Shown piece after piece: positions 1-11,566 of a stretch of 64,000 nucleotides of DNA. The stretch comes from Inonotus obliquus (Eukaryota; Basidiomycota; Agaricomycetes; Hymenochaetales; Hymenochaetaceae). The notes under the pieces were generated by a model. That model had not been told where the DNA came from, ran no database searches, and saw only the letters and a list, made by a program, of their open reading frames with translations. Within the stretch, counting starts at the first letter, position 1. The number at the start of each line of letters is the position of its first letter. A program made the translations under genes and the position numbers. The stretch covers positions 1,116,001 to 1,180,000 of the forward strand of contig JAJHTX010000011.1 in assembly GCA_032164295.1 (NCBI GenBank), given 5' to 3'.

Positions 1-229
1 GCATAAAGTCGTGTAGGTGAAATTCGTAATGTTCGCCTCGTCCAGTCAATGCAACAATGTACCAAGGGACATCCAGATACAAGTCGATGGCATCGAGCAT
101 ATCGTAAAATGGTCTGAGATTTGGGTCCATATCGAATCCCTCTTCTGGGAGTCCTGCTGCGAAAGAGAGAGGCCATGCACGTCTCCTCCCAGCCAAGATA
201 TTGAGAATCGCTCCCCTGTTGATTGCCAT
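1..229 (-). CDS. Unidentified ORF running off the left edge
   Basis: An open frame on the minus strand starts at an ATG at 229 and stays open to the window edge (76 codons). The frame is also open some 30 nt upstream of this ATG. The peptide has a natural composition (LAGRRRAWPLSF, LDVPWYIVALTGRG), so it may be an exon of a gene whose remainder lies outside the window. I do not recognise the family. Short minus-strand ORFs at 385-579 and 750-1016 could belong to the same, possibly broken, gene, but I could not join them with splice sites. Confidence 0.3.
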   Translation of the reverse strand, partial: MAINRGAILNILAGRRRAWPLSFAAGLPEEGFDMDPNLRPFYDMLDAIDLYLDVPWYIVALTGRGEHYEFHLHDFM

Positions 230-1095
230 AAGCTTTTCTTCCGACTTGTCGATACGCTTGTCTCGAGGCTACATTAAATTGAAAGCCGGGACGCAGAGGT
301 AAAAACTGACTCGGCGTCGTGAACCGCCCCATGCTTGAATGAGTCCTTGATTCTCGTTTCGTTCACCACGTTGGGTGAGATGCGCTACTCTAACTTAGTA
401 TAGTTTCTGTAGAACTCGTCCCAGATGCTCTTTTCGTTCCCACCCGCATATTTGACATGGGAACACTCAGAGGACCCTTTATGGTTAAGAAAGAATGTCA
501 TTTTCAGCATGGTGGCGGGCCCGAAATCTGGCATTTCTTCAGACAGTCGACACTGCAGAAAGTCATGAGCCATGAACATCAGTGTACCCTGTCCCGATGT
601 GTGAATACTATCTGGATAGTGCTTACTGTTGCATCTTTCAATTCATTGATATTGTCCACCCTTGGTTGCATGATCGAAGTCAGCTAGCGACACGCGGACC
701 TTCTAACAATGAGGCGCATGAGGAAGATTCACTTGAAAGCGCGACCGGCTCACTCATTCTCCTCGAATATATCAGACATGAAGCGATAGGTGTAAGGAAT
801 GCTTCGCTCCCTGTCCTTCCTCAACTCATCCCTACCTCGCGACTCTGCTTCGCACTGCTCGCAGCTTCTCAGCCCAACTGTTTTGCGAAACTCTGCCGTC
901 CGTATGAGGATGTTCCCCCAGTTAGCGTCTTGATATAGTATACTCTTCTCTTGGACGAGGTGGAACGCGCGCGCCGTTCGCCCACTGCCATGGCTGTCGC
1001 AGTGTTCTCGATCCAAACGTGTAGAAGTGGCGCTAGGTCGTGTACTGCTCCGCGCGCCGCGGTCTTAATGGCTCGGGGTGCTTAGCGCGCTGTAC
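230..1095. other. Stretch without a supported gene
   Basis: Several short overlapping ORFs occur on both strands but none shows a recognisable domain or a coherent exon chain. The minus-strand ORFs at 385-579 and 750-1016 have protein-like composition and may be remnants of the gene cut by the left edge. Confidence 0.4.
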
Positions 1096-3515
1096 CTTCG
1101 TACTTTCGCGCTGGGAGGTGCTCACTTTTGTTTAAATATTCTTTATATGTAGCTATAACAAGAATTCAGTGGTTTATCAGGTTTATAAGTGCACGTTGTG
1201 AGTGAATGTAAACCCTCCTCCTCAGGATACTTGCGACGTCTGAAGGGAGGATTCATCCTCCAGCATCGATATGGCCTTCCTAAGATTATCATCCGCATCT
1301 GTCTCCCATCCCCACCTCCTATTCTCCAAAAATTCATCTCCATAAGTTCTCAGTTCCATCATACTATCTTTAAATTCATCTGTATCCACGATGGTCCTAC
1401 CCGCCAAATGCGAAAAGCGAGGATCAGCGAACTCGTATAGGTGACCATGGATTTTCGAGCGTCGTTGAACTTCGTTCGCATGTCGCAAACAGACTGACTC
1501 GTATATTTTGAGCGCGTCTGCGAGCGTTGAGAGCGTTGTACGTGGGTGTGCTAGGAGTGCACCGAGGATGTAACCATCTTCAATCGCTACTCCTGCCCCG
1601 GCGCCTTGATGGGGTGTCATCGCGTGAGCCTATGAGCCACGTCAATTTGGAATGCTATCATTAACATCGGCATCGGATAAACGTACTGCATCTCCGATGA
1701 TCGCGACGTGATTATAAGTGCAAATGGGAAGACTATTTAGTGTGTGAATCGCCCAAGCCGATGGGTTGTCCATACACTATAAACTAAATGAGTGAGCTGC
1801 TGGAATGCGTCAGAGCTGCATTGACATGGTAATGATGCACCTGCACAAGTTGTTGCACCTCTGTCTCCCAACCCTCGTAGGCAGCAACCACTTCCGCTTT
1901 ATCCTTGTTGATAACCCAAGGACCATCGAAAGGAGTTCCTTCCCTGTCAGGTTGAGAAACGAATGCAACAACATTGACGAGCTTGCCAAGCATGATTGGA
2001 TAGACTATGAGATGCTAGTGTGAACACTCTCATTAGTTCCCACCGAACAGGAAAGAACAGCTATCTGAAACGAAGTCACTTTATTCTTCCCAGTATACTA
2101 AGGACCAGAAGTTAGAGAAGAGCAAGTTACAATCATGCGCATTGGTTACATACGTTCACCATTCTATTGAGAGTCCTGTGCTCTGGATTCAGCGCCTCGA
2201 GACGTTCGCGTGGGACAAGTGCTCGATAAGCTATCGATCCTGTCCAAATGGGATCACGCTTTCCAGGACACTGCAACGACTCCGCCAGCTGCTTCTCCTC
2301 TTCAGCTCTGGGATTTTCTAAATCCCGCGCAACGAGATCAAGCATAACGTGTCGTACTGTCGAGTGAATACCATCTGCTCCGACAAGCACGTCACATTGC
2401 GCTTCAGATCCGTCTTTGAACCTGAGCGTCATCCGGTTTGGAGAATTGTGATCCTCAGAGGGAGAAGGAAGGGTGAACCCTACGAGACGTTTGGAGAAGT
2501 GAACGTGAATGACGTTCTGATCGAGATGGCGGACGAGACATTGTTGAAAGTCGGCTCGGTGAAAGGTGATCGCGCCAACTGTATTCATGCAAAGTCTCAT
2601 CCTCAAACTTGCCAAATAATAGAAGAGTTAGAATACTCACAAGGTATCTTAGGATGATGGAACGTCACACCCTCCGCCTGATCCGCCTTGCGAGCCTCAA
2701 ACTTAGGCACTATAGTGCTCGGTTAGGATCTCTGGTTTCAATCGAGCACAAGCTAGCAACATACCCAAATCATCATCCGACTTCGGGACCTTAGTCAAAT
2801 TTCTCAATCCCTGTTCAAGCCCAAGAGCTTTCATAACCTTCCAAGTTCGCTTGTACATCCCAATACCCGCTCCGATTTCCGTGAAACTAGGTGCTGCTTC
2901 ATATAGATCGACTAGAATGTCACGTCGTTCGGCGGAAAAGTGGGATATCGCTAGTGCAGCAGCGAGACCGCCTACACCTCCTCCGCTGAGGTGACAAAAC
3001 ACGGAGTGCTGTAAGTAGAGAGGATATGGAGAGATTGAATGACCCGCACCAGATCGCGACAGTGAACTTGGTCGTCATCGTTCCACTTATCTTGTGTGGG
3101 ATTTCGGTTCAGCGCATTGTTAGCTTGAAAGGTCCACGGACCGCCTCTCAAGTGCGAACAAGCACGTATCACGCTGATAAGCCTTCCTTCCCAAACTATA
3201 TTTGTCATGGCAATAGAGTAGAAGAGATACTTAAAGCATTTCAAAGCGTCGCACGGTGTTCCTTTTGTCGCTGGTGTGGGTCACAAGCGTGTGGATGCCC
3301 ATATGCAGGTGGCGGACCGGTTGATCATTTAACAGATTGAACCTTCTTAAATCCAAAAGTAACCATGAGTCCATCCCAAAAGTGACACATTGGGTACGGA
3401 AGGAGGTTTAGCAAAAAAGCTCCGAGACCCGCAACTGACTGAAGAGACGGGGTTACCCAGTTAACCCAGAGTTCGCCTGATTTCAACCAGTACTTTTGTC
3501 ACTGTATGTTCAGCG
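1096..3515. repeat. Direct duplication, copy A (2.4 kb, FAD monooxygenase unit)
   Basis: This segment recurs at 5906-8314 in the same orientation with high identity through exons, introns and both flanks. The left boundary is at CTTCGTACTTTCGC, the right boundary at CACTGTATGTTCAGCG. Sequence outside these points is unrelated between the copies. In copy A the right boundary lies inside the IleRS fragment, so copy B carries the first bases of that fragment and then diverges. Confidence 0.9.
1222..3078 (-). CDS. FAD-dependent monooxygenase, salicylate hydroxylase-like (copy A)
   Basis: Predicted flavoprotein aromatic hydroxylase using NAD(P)H and O2. It belongs to the UbiH/salicylate 1-monooxygenase type, probably cytosolic and acting on phenolic acids. 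I resolve eight exons: 3078-3050, 2985-2765, 2709-2641, 2578-2150, 2064-2044, 2004-1841, 1776-1687 and 1629-1222. They give 476 codons with consistent phases. The N-terminal Rossmann motif GGGVGG lies across intron 1 (residues 11-16). The middle motif DVLVGADGIHSTVR and the C-terminal FAD motif GDAAHAMTPHQGAGAG (split by intron 7) are intact. The ATG at 3078 is chosen because its 29-nt exon supplies the strand leading into the glycine motif in phase. The weakest junction is the donor at 2149. It appears intact and is the older of two tandem copies by context. The substrate cannot be told from sequence. Confidence 0.85.
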
Positions 3516-3960
3516 AGTCGATGATATCGTCCTCGGGCCCGGTGATCTTGCCGTCCGGCCTTACATCGAGCTGCCGCCACAGGGACAATATGCATCCCTC
3601 ACCGATGGCGATGTCGCAATTAAGTTGGATATTGAGTTGCATCCGGAGTTGGTGATCGAATGGATGGCGCGCGAAATCATAAATCGTATCCAGAAACTTC
3701 GTAAGAAGGCCGGGCTTCAGGCTACGGATAACGTTGAGGTCTGCCTTCTGTTTGGAGGGAGTGGAGATGGGAAACTTCGGTATACAGGAAAGGAATTTGA
3801 GGAGCTCATCACAAGGACTACGGGAAGCACACAGGTTGTCATAGATGCTGAGCCAGCCGACAGAGTGACAGTGGAAAAGGAGTCGGAAATTGCTGGTGAA
3901 ACGTTCACAGCTTGTCTTCTGCAAGCTGCGGAGGTGTACCGCGATAAGTCGTCGATCTAG
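3496..3960 (+). pseudogene. Orphan C-terminal fragment of cytosolic isoleucyl-tRNA synthetase
   Basis: About 150 codons open to a TAG at 3958-3960 resemble the extreme C-terminal domain of eukaryotic cytosolic IleRS: strands with ELPPQGQYASLTDGD, then the helix LVIEWMAREIINRIQKLRKK. No ATG begins this frame (the first in-frame codon listed is TTG), and no catalytic domain (HIGH, KMSKS) or editing domain is found upstream. It is therefore a displaced fragment, not a gene. It abuts the right boundary of monooxygenase duplication A, whose end lies inside it. Function as a separate protein is unlikely. Confidence 0.75.
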
Positions 3961-4285
3961 GTTATCATCAAATCCTTTATCATACCATACATTAACACGT
4001 TGCACCACCATTTAAGAACGCTGCAATATGCGACGATACTTGCGGCTTCGAAATGGGTAGAAGGTACCGACCAGAAAATTCATTCAATCAGCAGCGAGGA
4101 TTCATTCCCTCAGTATACCTAGATTCGGAGGAGATGGTAGCGCTGGGCCACGGGGGCCACGGGAATTGGATACTGTCAACGCTCAGAAAAGGCAGTACAG
4201 GATGCCGATAAAACGACCCACGCGATGTCCGAGTACGATTGGTGCAGTCTGGCAATTGTGATTGATGTTCTCAGAGACGAGCATG
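3961..4285. other. Intergenic, nothing recognised
   Basis: About 325 bases between the IleRS fragment and the end of the GPI12 gene. No ORF with domain similarity and no repeat was seen. It probably holds the 3' UTR of GPI12. Confidence 0.5.
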
Positions 4286-5409
4286 TCATACGATGATCTC
4301 TTCCCATTCGTTGACCCACATATAACGCGAGAAAGTCACGTATAGCCAACGGAACCACACAAGCTGCGACTGGTGCTGGCGCATCGCAGATAATGCAGTT
4401 GTATATTCCGTCCATCCCGATATTAGTACTGCACGTTTACTCCGTCCCACTTCGTCGTACTTGGAGCAATCTAATATCCGCAACACACCCGGGAAACGCC
4501 AGGCTGATCCTACCGGGAAGGATCGTGTGAAATAGCTATTCGGGAGGTATGCGCAGAACGTCGGTTCGAGCTTTGCGAAGAGTGCTGCTCCTGCGCCGGT
4601 ATACTTTGGAACAAGAGCCACTGTCTTGAGACTGAATGCGCGGAGGTCCTTCCGTGGAGGATTAGCCAGGAGTACTCGAACGCCACGCTCGAGAGATATG
4701 TGGTTCGGATGTGAGGATATCCCTCGGTCGTCAAAGGTTAGAATCTACAATCGCAAGAGACCCGTTACAGAGTAATAGCGGTAGCGGATAGCCATGGGTG
4801 GTGGAGTATTCATCAGATTGTTCCGGGATGCTTTCAGGAATAAGACATACGATGTTTATTTCGTAGTTCTCAACATAAGATCTTACGTGCTTCGCAATGA
4901 GCTCTGCATCCCAGAACACCGTAATGTTGTCGTGGAATCTGAAGGTATGAGAAACTTAATATATTCGGTGGCACTCATTAGCATATCACTCACGGTTCAT
5001 CAAGCACCCAACGCCTTCCTTGCTTCACTCCCAGAAAATCAAGGCTTCCTTGTAGTTCGCGTTTTCGCGTTTCTCCAAGGCCATCTGCATCACCAGAAGA
5101 AAGGCACAGAACATACACGTCGGCAGGGGACGCGTCACGAGTTTGACCTTCTACATGGTCGAGTCCACCATCCCGTAAATCCCTAGCATGACTGAGAGCA
5201 AGCAATGTAGGAGCGAAGAACATGCATTCGTCATCCGGATGTGCCGTCAGCAGCAAAACGCGTTTATGTTCGCGATCGCCGACGTTGGCTGAGCTTCTCG
5301 ATTGAGATAAAGCGCCAGGATAGTAACGAGGGGACGATAAGACGAGAATCACGAGAGCAAAAAGCCAGCTCAATATCCATATTGCCAGTGCCCTGTTTGC
5401 CATGTACAT
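4286..5409 (-). CDS. GPI12: N-acetylglucosaminyl-phosphatidylinositol de-N-acetylase
   Basis: Catalyses the second step of GPI-anchor synthesis, removing acetate from GlcNAc-PI at the ER membrane (PIG-L/Gpi12 family). Three exons, 5409-4994, 4938-4851 and 4744-4286, are joined by introns of 55 and 106 nt with GT-AG ends. The N-terminus has one membrane segment (AIWILSWLFALVILVL). Next comes the metal-site motif LLLTAHPDDECMFF, with the conserved HPDD. Across intron 2 lies the second motif TFDDRGISSHPNH. The C-terminus carries the family signature QLVWFRWLYVTFSRYMW. All expected catalytic residues (His, Asp, Asp, and the SHPNH histidines) are present and the length of about 320 residues is normal. 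It is a single-copy housekeeping gene trapped between two copies of the monooxygenase duplication. Confidence 0.93.
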
Positions 5410-5498
5410 GATGTAGTAACCTGCAACTCAAGTCCCACAAAGTGAAAGTGACATGTGACAATCACATGATATTGATAATGTGACTCGTCACATAGACT

Positions 5499-5684
5499 TC
5501 AAGCCAAGCGTAGCCCTGCCCTGAACGTTGCCTCGTTGTAACGTCGCCTTGTTGTACCACCATGTTGTTTGCTCGCCAGATGCATAGCGTTTGCTTCCAG
5601 CTCGATGTCCCTCAAACGTCGTGAGCTTGGAGCAAGATGCTTTCCGTCAGGCGAGAAGGCGACGCGGGATATGGTAATAATCAA
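5499..5684 (-). pseudogene. Possible single WD40 repeat remnant
   Basis: The minus-strand frame reads ISRVAFSPDGKHLA followed by RLRDIELEA. This resembles one WD40 blade (the usual pattern is VAFSPDGxxLASGS...xxWD). There is no second repeat and no splice-compatible partner exon, so at most a relic is present. The match could be chance. Confidence 0.25.
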
Positions 5685-5905
5685 GCGACTCTTAATTGTA
5701 CATGTCCTCAGACACTAACATTGTTTCTGCAGCACGGAAACGCAGACAGTCACTTCTGTGAACTATTGGTTGCCTTATGGGCAACCCACGACCATCACAT
5801 CTGCCTGCTCGTTAGGTGATGGCTGATAGGGGCCATTTGACTTGTTGGGGTGATGCTGGTGTGGAATGTCGTTAGACAGAGGATGGATGTTGGATTCTGA
5901 TCTAA

Positions 5906-8314
5906 CTTCGTACTTTCGCGCTGGGAGGTGCCCACTTTTTTAAAAAACATTCTTTACATGTAGCGATAACAAGAATTCAGTGGATTTTGTCATGTTTAAG
6001 GTCACGTTGTGAATGAATGTGAACCCTCCACCTCAGGAAACTTGAGACGTCTGAAGGGGGGATTCATCCTCCAGCATCGATATGGCCTTCCTAAGATTAT
6101 CATCCGCATCTGTCTCCCATCCCCACCTCCTATTCTCCAAAAATTCATCTCCATAAGTTCTCAGTTCCATCATACTATCTTTAAATTCATCTGTATCCAC
6201 GATGGTCCTACCCGCCAAATGCGAAAAGCGAGGATCAGCGAACTCGTATAGGTGACCATGGATTTTCGAACGTCGTTGAACTTCGTCCGCATGCCGCAAA
6301 CAGACTGACTCGTATATTTTGAGCGCATCTGCGAGCGTTGAGAGCGTTGTACGTGGGTGTGCTAGGAGTGCGCCAAGGATGTAACCATCTTCAATCGCTA
6401 CTCCTGCCCCGGCGCCTTGATGGGGTGTCATCGCGTGAGCCTACGAGCCACGTCAATTTGGAATGCTATCATTAACATCGGCATCGGATAAACGTACTGC
6501 ATCTCCGATGATCGCGACGTGATTATAGGTGCAAATTGGAAGACTATTTAGTGTGTGAATCGCCCAAGCCGATGGGTTGTCCATACACTATAAACTGAAT
6601 GAGTGAGCGTCTGTAATGCGTCAGAGCTGCATTGACATGGTAATGATGCACCTGCACAAGTTGTTGCACCTCTGTCTCCCAACCCTCGTAGGCAGCAACC
6701 ACTTCCGCTTTATCTTTGTTGATAACCCAAGGACCATCGAAAGGAGTTCCTTCCCTGTCAGGTTGAGAAACGAATGCAACAACATTGACGAGCTTTCCGA
6801 GCATGATTGGATAGACTATGAGATGCTAGTGTGAACGCTCTCATTAGTTCCCACCGAACAGGAAAGAAAAGCCATCTGAAACGAAGTCACTTTATTCTTC
6901 CCAGTATACTAAGGACCAGAAGTTAGGGAAGAGCAAGTCACAATCATGCGCATTGGTTACATACGTTCACCATTCTATTGAGAGTCCTGTGCGAAGGATT
7001 CAGCGCCTCGAGACGTTCGCGTGGGATAAGTGCTCGATAAGCTATCGATCCTGTCCAAACAGGATCACGCTTTCCAGGACTCTGCAACGACTCCGCCAGC
7101 TTCTTCTCCTCTTCCGACTTCGGATTTTCCAAAGCCCGCACAACGAGATCAAGCATAACGTGTCGTACTGTCGAGTGAATACCATCTGCTCCGACAAGCA
7201 CGTCACATTGCGCTTCAGATCCGTCTTTGAACGTGAGCGTCATCCGGTTTGGAGAATTGTGATCCTCAGAGGGAGAAGGAAGGGTGAACCCTACGAGACG
7301 TTTGGAGAAGTGAACGTGAATGACGTTCTGATCGAGATGGCGGACGAGACATTGTTGAAAGTCGGCTCGGTGAAAGGTGATCACGCCAACTGTAATTCAT
7401 GCAAAATCTTATCCTCGCACCTGAGTTATAGCAGGGTCAAGATACTCACAGGGTATCTTAGGATAATGGAACGTCACACCCTCCGCCTGATCCGCCTTGC
7501 GAGCCTTATACGTTGGCACTACGGCGCTCGGTTAGGATCTCTGGTTTTAATCAAGCACAAGCAAGCAACATACCCAAGTCATCATCCGACTCCGGGACCT
7601 TAGCCAAACTTCTCAATCCCTGTTCAAGCCCAAGAGCTTTCATAACCGTCCAAGTTCGCTTGTGCATCGCAATACCCGCTCCGACTTCCGTGAAACTAGG
7701 TGCTGCTTCATATAGATCGACTAGAATATCCCTTCGTTCGGCGGAAAAGTGGGATATCGCTAGTGCAGCAGTGAGACCGCCTACACCTCCTCCGCTGAGG
7801 CGACAAAACACGGATTGGTGTAAGCAGAGAGGAAACGGAGAGGTCGAATGAGACGCACCAGATCGCAACAGTGAACTTGGCCGTCATCGTTTCACTTAAC
7901 TCGTGTGCGATTTCGGTTCAGCACATCGTCAGCTCAAAAGGTCCACGGACCGCCTCTCAAGTGCGAACAAGCACATATCACGCTGATAAGCCTTCCTTCA
8001 CAGCCTATATTTGTCATGGCAATAGAGTAGAAGAGATACTCATAGCATCTCGAAGCGTCGCGCGGTGTTCCTTTTGTCGCTGGTGTGGGTCACAAGCGTG
8101 TGGATGGCCATATGCAGGTGGCGGACCGGTTGATCTTTTAACAGATTGAACCTTCTTAAATTCAAAAGTAACCATGAGTCCATCCCGAAGATGACATATT
8201 GGGGGTTTTGCAACAAAGCTCCGGGACCCGCGACTGACTGAAGAGACGGGGTTACCCAGTTAACCCAGAATTCGCCTGATTACAACCAGTGCTTTTTTCA
8301 CTGTATGTTCAGCG
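5906..8314. repeat. Direct duplication, copy B (2.4 kb, FAD monooxygenase unit)
   Basis: Second copy of 1096-3515 in direct orientation, with scattered substitutions and small indels. After the shared CACTGTATGTTCAGCG the sequence departs from copy A, so none of the IleRS fragment beyond its first bases is included. Confidence 0.9.
6033..7887 (-). CDS. FAD-dependent monooxygenase, salicylate hydroxylase-like (copy B)
   Basis: Tandem paralogue of the gene at 1222-3078, with the same exon plan and splice sites at matching places. The start ATG at 7887 opens a 29-nt exon (MTAKFTVAI) leading across an intron into GGGVGG. The motifs DVLVGADGIHSTVR and MTPHQGAGAGVAIEDG are intact and I see no frameshift or stop. 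Differences are mostly conservative (for example SFTEVGAGIAMHKRT against SFTEIGAGIGMYKRT). The upstream 250 bases are also duplicated, so both copies probably keep the same promoter. Both may be expressed, giving dosage or substrate divergence. That is inference. Confidence 0.83.
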
Positions 8315-8516
8315 GGAGATTAGTGCGAGAGCGACCAGACAGGCTCCTCGAGGTGTCCCTTTGGAGAACGTGTCAAGTCCCAGTATTGATTACGCCTAAG
8401 ACTATGCGTAATTACAGGAACAGGATCCTAAGAATGCAGCGGTCGGAATCTATCCCTCATAATTTGCAAAAAAAACACGCACCATTTGTATCCAGAGTCA
8501 CAACTTAGTTTATGCA

Positions 8517-9028
8517 TTAGCTCTCCTTTCTATTTATCAACCCTAATCCCACTATAACACCGTCGGCGAGAATATCACCGGCTTTCTTGCCTTCCTTCGC
8601 CTCATGCTCGACCTTCTTAACGAAATGAGCCTTCACAGTCTTTGCTCGCTCAGTCTGAAGGATTGAAACGTGAGCAGCTGTCAAAGAAGATCAAAAGGCA
8701 GAAGCTCATACCTCCTTGGTGTGATGGAGGCATTCCAAGTAGTCTTCAGCTTGAAGCTTGCACTGCTGTGGGCTGTCCGCGTTCGCGTAGCACTAAGGAG
8801 TAAGCATCAGCTCGAGGAGAAGTTTAGTTACTTGGATGGTTAACATAGTGCACACCTTAGAAAATTCTTGCCAGTAGGCAAAGCAACGAGAAGGTCCTGA
8901 CAGCACGGTGAGCTGGTTAATAGCTAGCTTTGACGTGCTTACCTCCGGTGAAGCTATAGCCAGACTGAGGTCATAATTTTTGTCAGAAATGTTTCGATCT
9001 GGGAAGAGTTTGTCGTTCTTACCGCCAT
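8517..9028 (-). CDS. Complex I subunit NDUFS5 (15 kDa, CHCH type)
   Basis: Accessory subunit of mitochondrial NADH:ubiquinone oxidoreductase, at the intermembrane-space side of the membrane arm. Five exons, 9028-9023 (only ATGGCG), 8964-8943, 8896-8856, 8792-8712 and 8654-8517, give 95 residues. The N-terminus reads MASGYSFTGGPSRCFAYWQE. The four cysteines sit in the twin pattern expected for the family, (P)SRCF...SKCY and QQCKLQ...LECLHH. All introns have GT-AG ends and phases agree. The protein is too finely split to appear as one ORF. It is transcribed divergently from GET5; the 285 bases between the two starts must hold both promoters. Confidence 0.9.
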
Positions 9029-9313
9029 TGTATGTGGGACGTCTATAAAACGTTGTCAATGACAGTGCGTAGCAGCCAAACATATTCCGCGACCAGGAAC
9101 GAAAAATCACGGGACTGTGAGAATTATTAATGATTGCCGATCACTGATTGGCGCGTGTAGTCATCCCGATGACATGCATACCTTTTACACCGCCTCAATT
9201 CATTATTCTCCAAGCCGCAAGGTCACACTTGCGTTCAATTTCAAGCACCACTCCTCTCTTATCTTGTTCTGTAACCACCACCATCTCAATCAGGTCAAAA
9301 CTCGATTGCTCAA

Positions 9314-10381
9314 ATGGCGAACAGCAACGAATTAGCGTTCTTCAAGAGCCACCTAAATACCATCAGTTCACTGCCTGTACAGTACCAGAACGACTACCAG
9401 CAACCTCCGGATAACTCTCTCAAGAAACTACCCACTGTGCCGGTGAGCAATTGACAGGTGTTGATACTTGATGGCTTGGAGATGTATCTGACACGTCATT
9501 AGGTTGACCTTCCCTCGCCGCCTGAACGGAAATCCAAACAAGAATCGTCTACATCAGGCGAGTACATAATCCAGCCTACTGTTAGCCTCATTGCTAAATC
9601 TTCCTTCCTCCTCGTTCCCGTTCGCTAGAATCCATCGACTTAGTCTTTAAAGTTGTAAAGCCACCGCGTTCGTTCACCATTTCCGTCTTGCCCACCGACG
9701 CCATCTCTTCAATCAAGTCCCAACTTGCCTCTCAGGCCGGCGCGCCGCCCAAAGACGCACAGCGCCTCCTTTTACGTGGCAAAGCGCTTGCAGACAATAA
9801 GTTGCTCAAAGAGTATACAGTCAAGAGTGGCGACACTGTGAATCTAATGTTGAAGCCGGGCTTTGAATGGGATTGGAACGCCAACACCGATGCGAAGAAG
9901 GAAACACCATCTAAGCAGGATAATGATGGAGATGTTCATATGCCGCTGGACCCCGAACAGAATCGTAGGGGAAGACACAGTCGCATACCTTCTGTCGTCC
10001 TTTCGCCTTCTCCATCGCCATCTGCAAGGACAATTCCACTTGACAATCCACCGTCTCCGATCCCATTAACACTAGACACATCCATCATACCTTCACCGAC
10101 GGAAACGACTATCCTTGATGCCTACCAAAGGAAAATCAGCTCTCCTCAATTCTGGGAACGTCTATATGGTTTCTTAACGTTAGTACTTGCCATCTCGCCA
10201 CTTACCAATACTCAATGTTACCGATGCTGACATTATACGATTTAGGTCGGAATTCCAGAATCCGAAAGATGCTGACGAAGCTTTCGAGGCTTTCTTACTC
10301 GGAAGCAAAGGATCGCTCTCCGCAAGTGATGTTGCGAAGATTAGAGACGTGGTAGGCATCACAGGCATGAATGGAAGTTGA
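9314..10381 (+). CDS. GET5: Get5/UBL4A-like ubiquitin-like protein
   Basis: Adaptor of the GET pathway, which hands tail-anchored proteins from Sgt2 to Get3 in the cytosol. Exons 9314-9442, 9503-9557, 9629-10178 and 10246-10381 give 289 residues. The ubiquitin-like domain begins at IDLVFKVVKPPRSFTISV in exon 3 and runs to VKSGDTVNLMLKPG. A Ser/Pro-rich linker follows. The C-terminal helical dimerisation region is split by intron 3 (QFWERLYGFL, then EFQNPKDADEAFEAFLLG). Intron 2 starts with GC rather than GT (GCGAGT); the only nearby GT would break the frame. The N-terminal 60 residues are less conserved, matching the Get4-binding part of the family. Identification rests on domain order. Confidence 0.85.
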
Positions 10382-11566
10382 TGGCTTGGTTGTCCTGGTA
10401 GAGTGCCTCATCGTTCTTTCTCTTGATATTCTTCTGGTATCCCCTAAAGCAAAAAAAACCAATCTTTGCTTGTACTGAAGCACATTCCGTTATCCGTTCA
10501 ATGAGAAAAGGAATCTTGGCAGTACTGGAAACTTTTGTGCTCTCCCTCTCTTCCTCTTCCTCAACGTGTTCGTGTGCCCCGCGGGACAAGGACTGACAAG
10601 GACGATGCGCTGAAACGCCCGCTGTCAAGACGAGATTCTCGAGTTCTGAAACACTTCCTATCTGCCGAACCGAAGCGAACTATCTGTCTAGCGGCGGTGT
10701 AAAGGGAAAAGGGATTTTTTTCTAGCCATTTCGTCTAAGTAAACGAGCCCGAGCCGACCGAGAGACCGAAGAGTCTAGGCGTCTAGGCGCGCTTATTGAA
10801 CCTTTCCGAGTCAAACTGCTAGAATTGACTTGGACTTGGACTTGGACATTGACAAGGCTTTGTGAAACCGATCGAATTGAACATCCCATCCATCTGCTTG
10901 CTGTTGGTATTATACTTAGGGGATATGACTGGCAAAAAGCTACAAGAATCCTTCCAACGGCCCCGCCGATTCCGATAGCTTTTACAGCTTACAGCTTATA
11001 CGCTTTCATTAACCTTGACCGACTCCGCCGATCTGTGATTTTGTCCAACGCTCTTCAAGAATTCATATCCATGACATACTTAGATCCATAATATTAATGC
11101 GGTGGCTGCAGACGAATATTACATAATCATACTGCATACTGCACAGGTCTGGGCGATAGTCATCAAGACCATCAATGCCCCAATGTCTCATCCTTTTTCT
11201 GGATTTCTCTGGTTAATACGCTATCATTACCACTCGTTGGAATTCCGAGTCGATATCACTGGGTGGAAGAGTGCGGTGTGTACACATTGATCTAATTCTG
11301 GACTTTTCCGCGAGTACTTTCCATGAGAGGTTCTTGTTCATTATGATTTAAGGGCATAAGCTTTGGAGTGTACATACATACAGGCTACTCATGCTGTACA
11401 CTACCGACTCGGAGGTTCGGACTCGGAATTATATGTACATATATCTTAAGTGTTGTTGTTGTAATACGCATTGCATTGATAAAGCAGCCAGTCCCCCATG
11501 TATTAATATTGACCATCATGATAGTGTTCAGTGTCACTAGAACCAACCACATCCCCTATGTCCATA
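10382..11566. other. Gene-poor stretch
   Basis: No ORF with recognisable similarity. A short hexamer run of TTGGAC (about four units) lies near 10826-10848. The first few hundred bases are probably the GET5 3' UTR. The rest is AT-rich and unremarkable. Confidence 0.5.

Noticed and set aside
3026..3340. Plus-strand ORF (and its twin at 7871-8149)
   Set aside because: Lies antisense over the first exon and promoter of the monooxygenase copies. Its conservation is explained by the segmental duplication.
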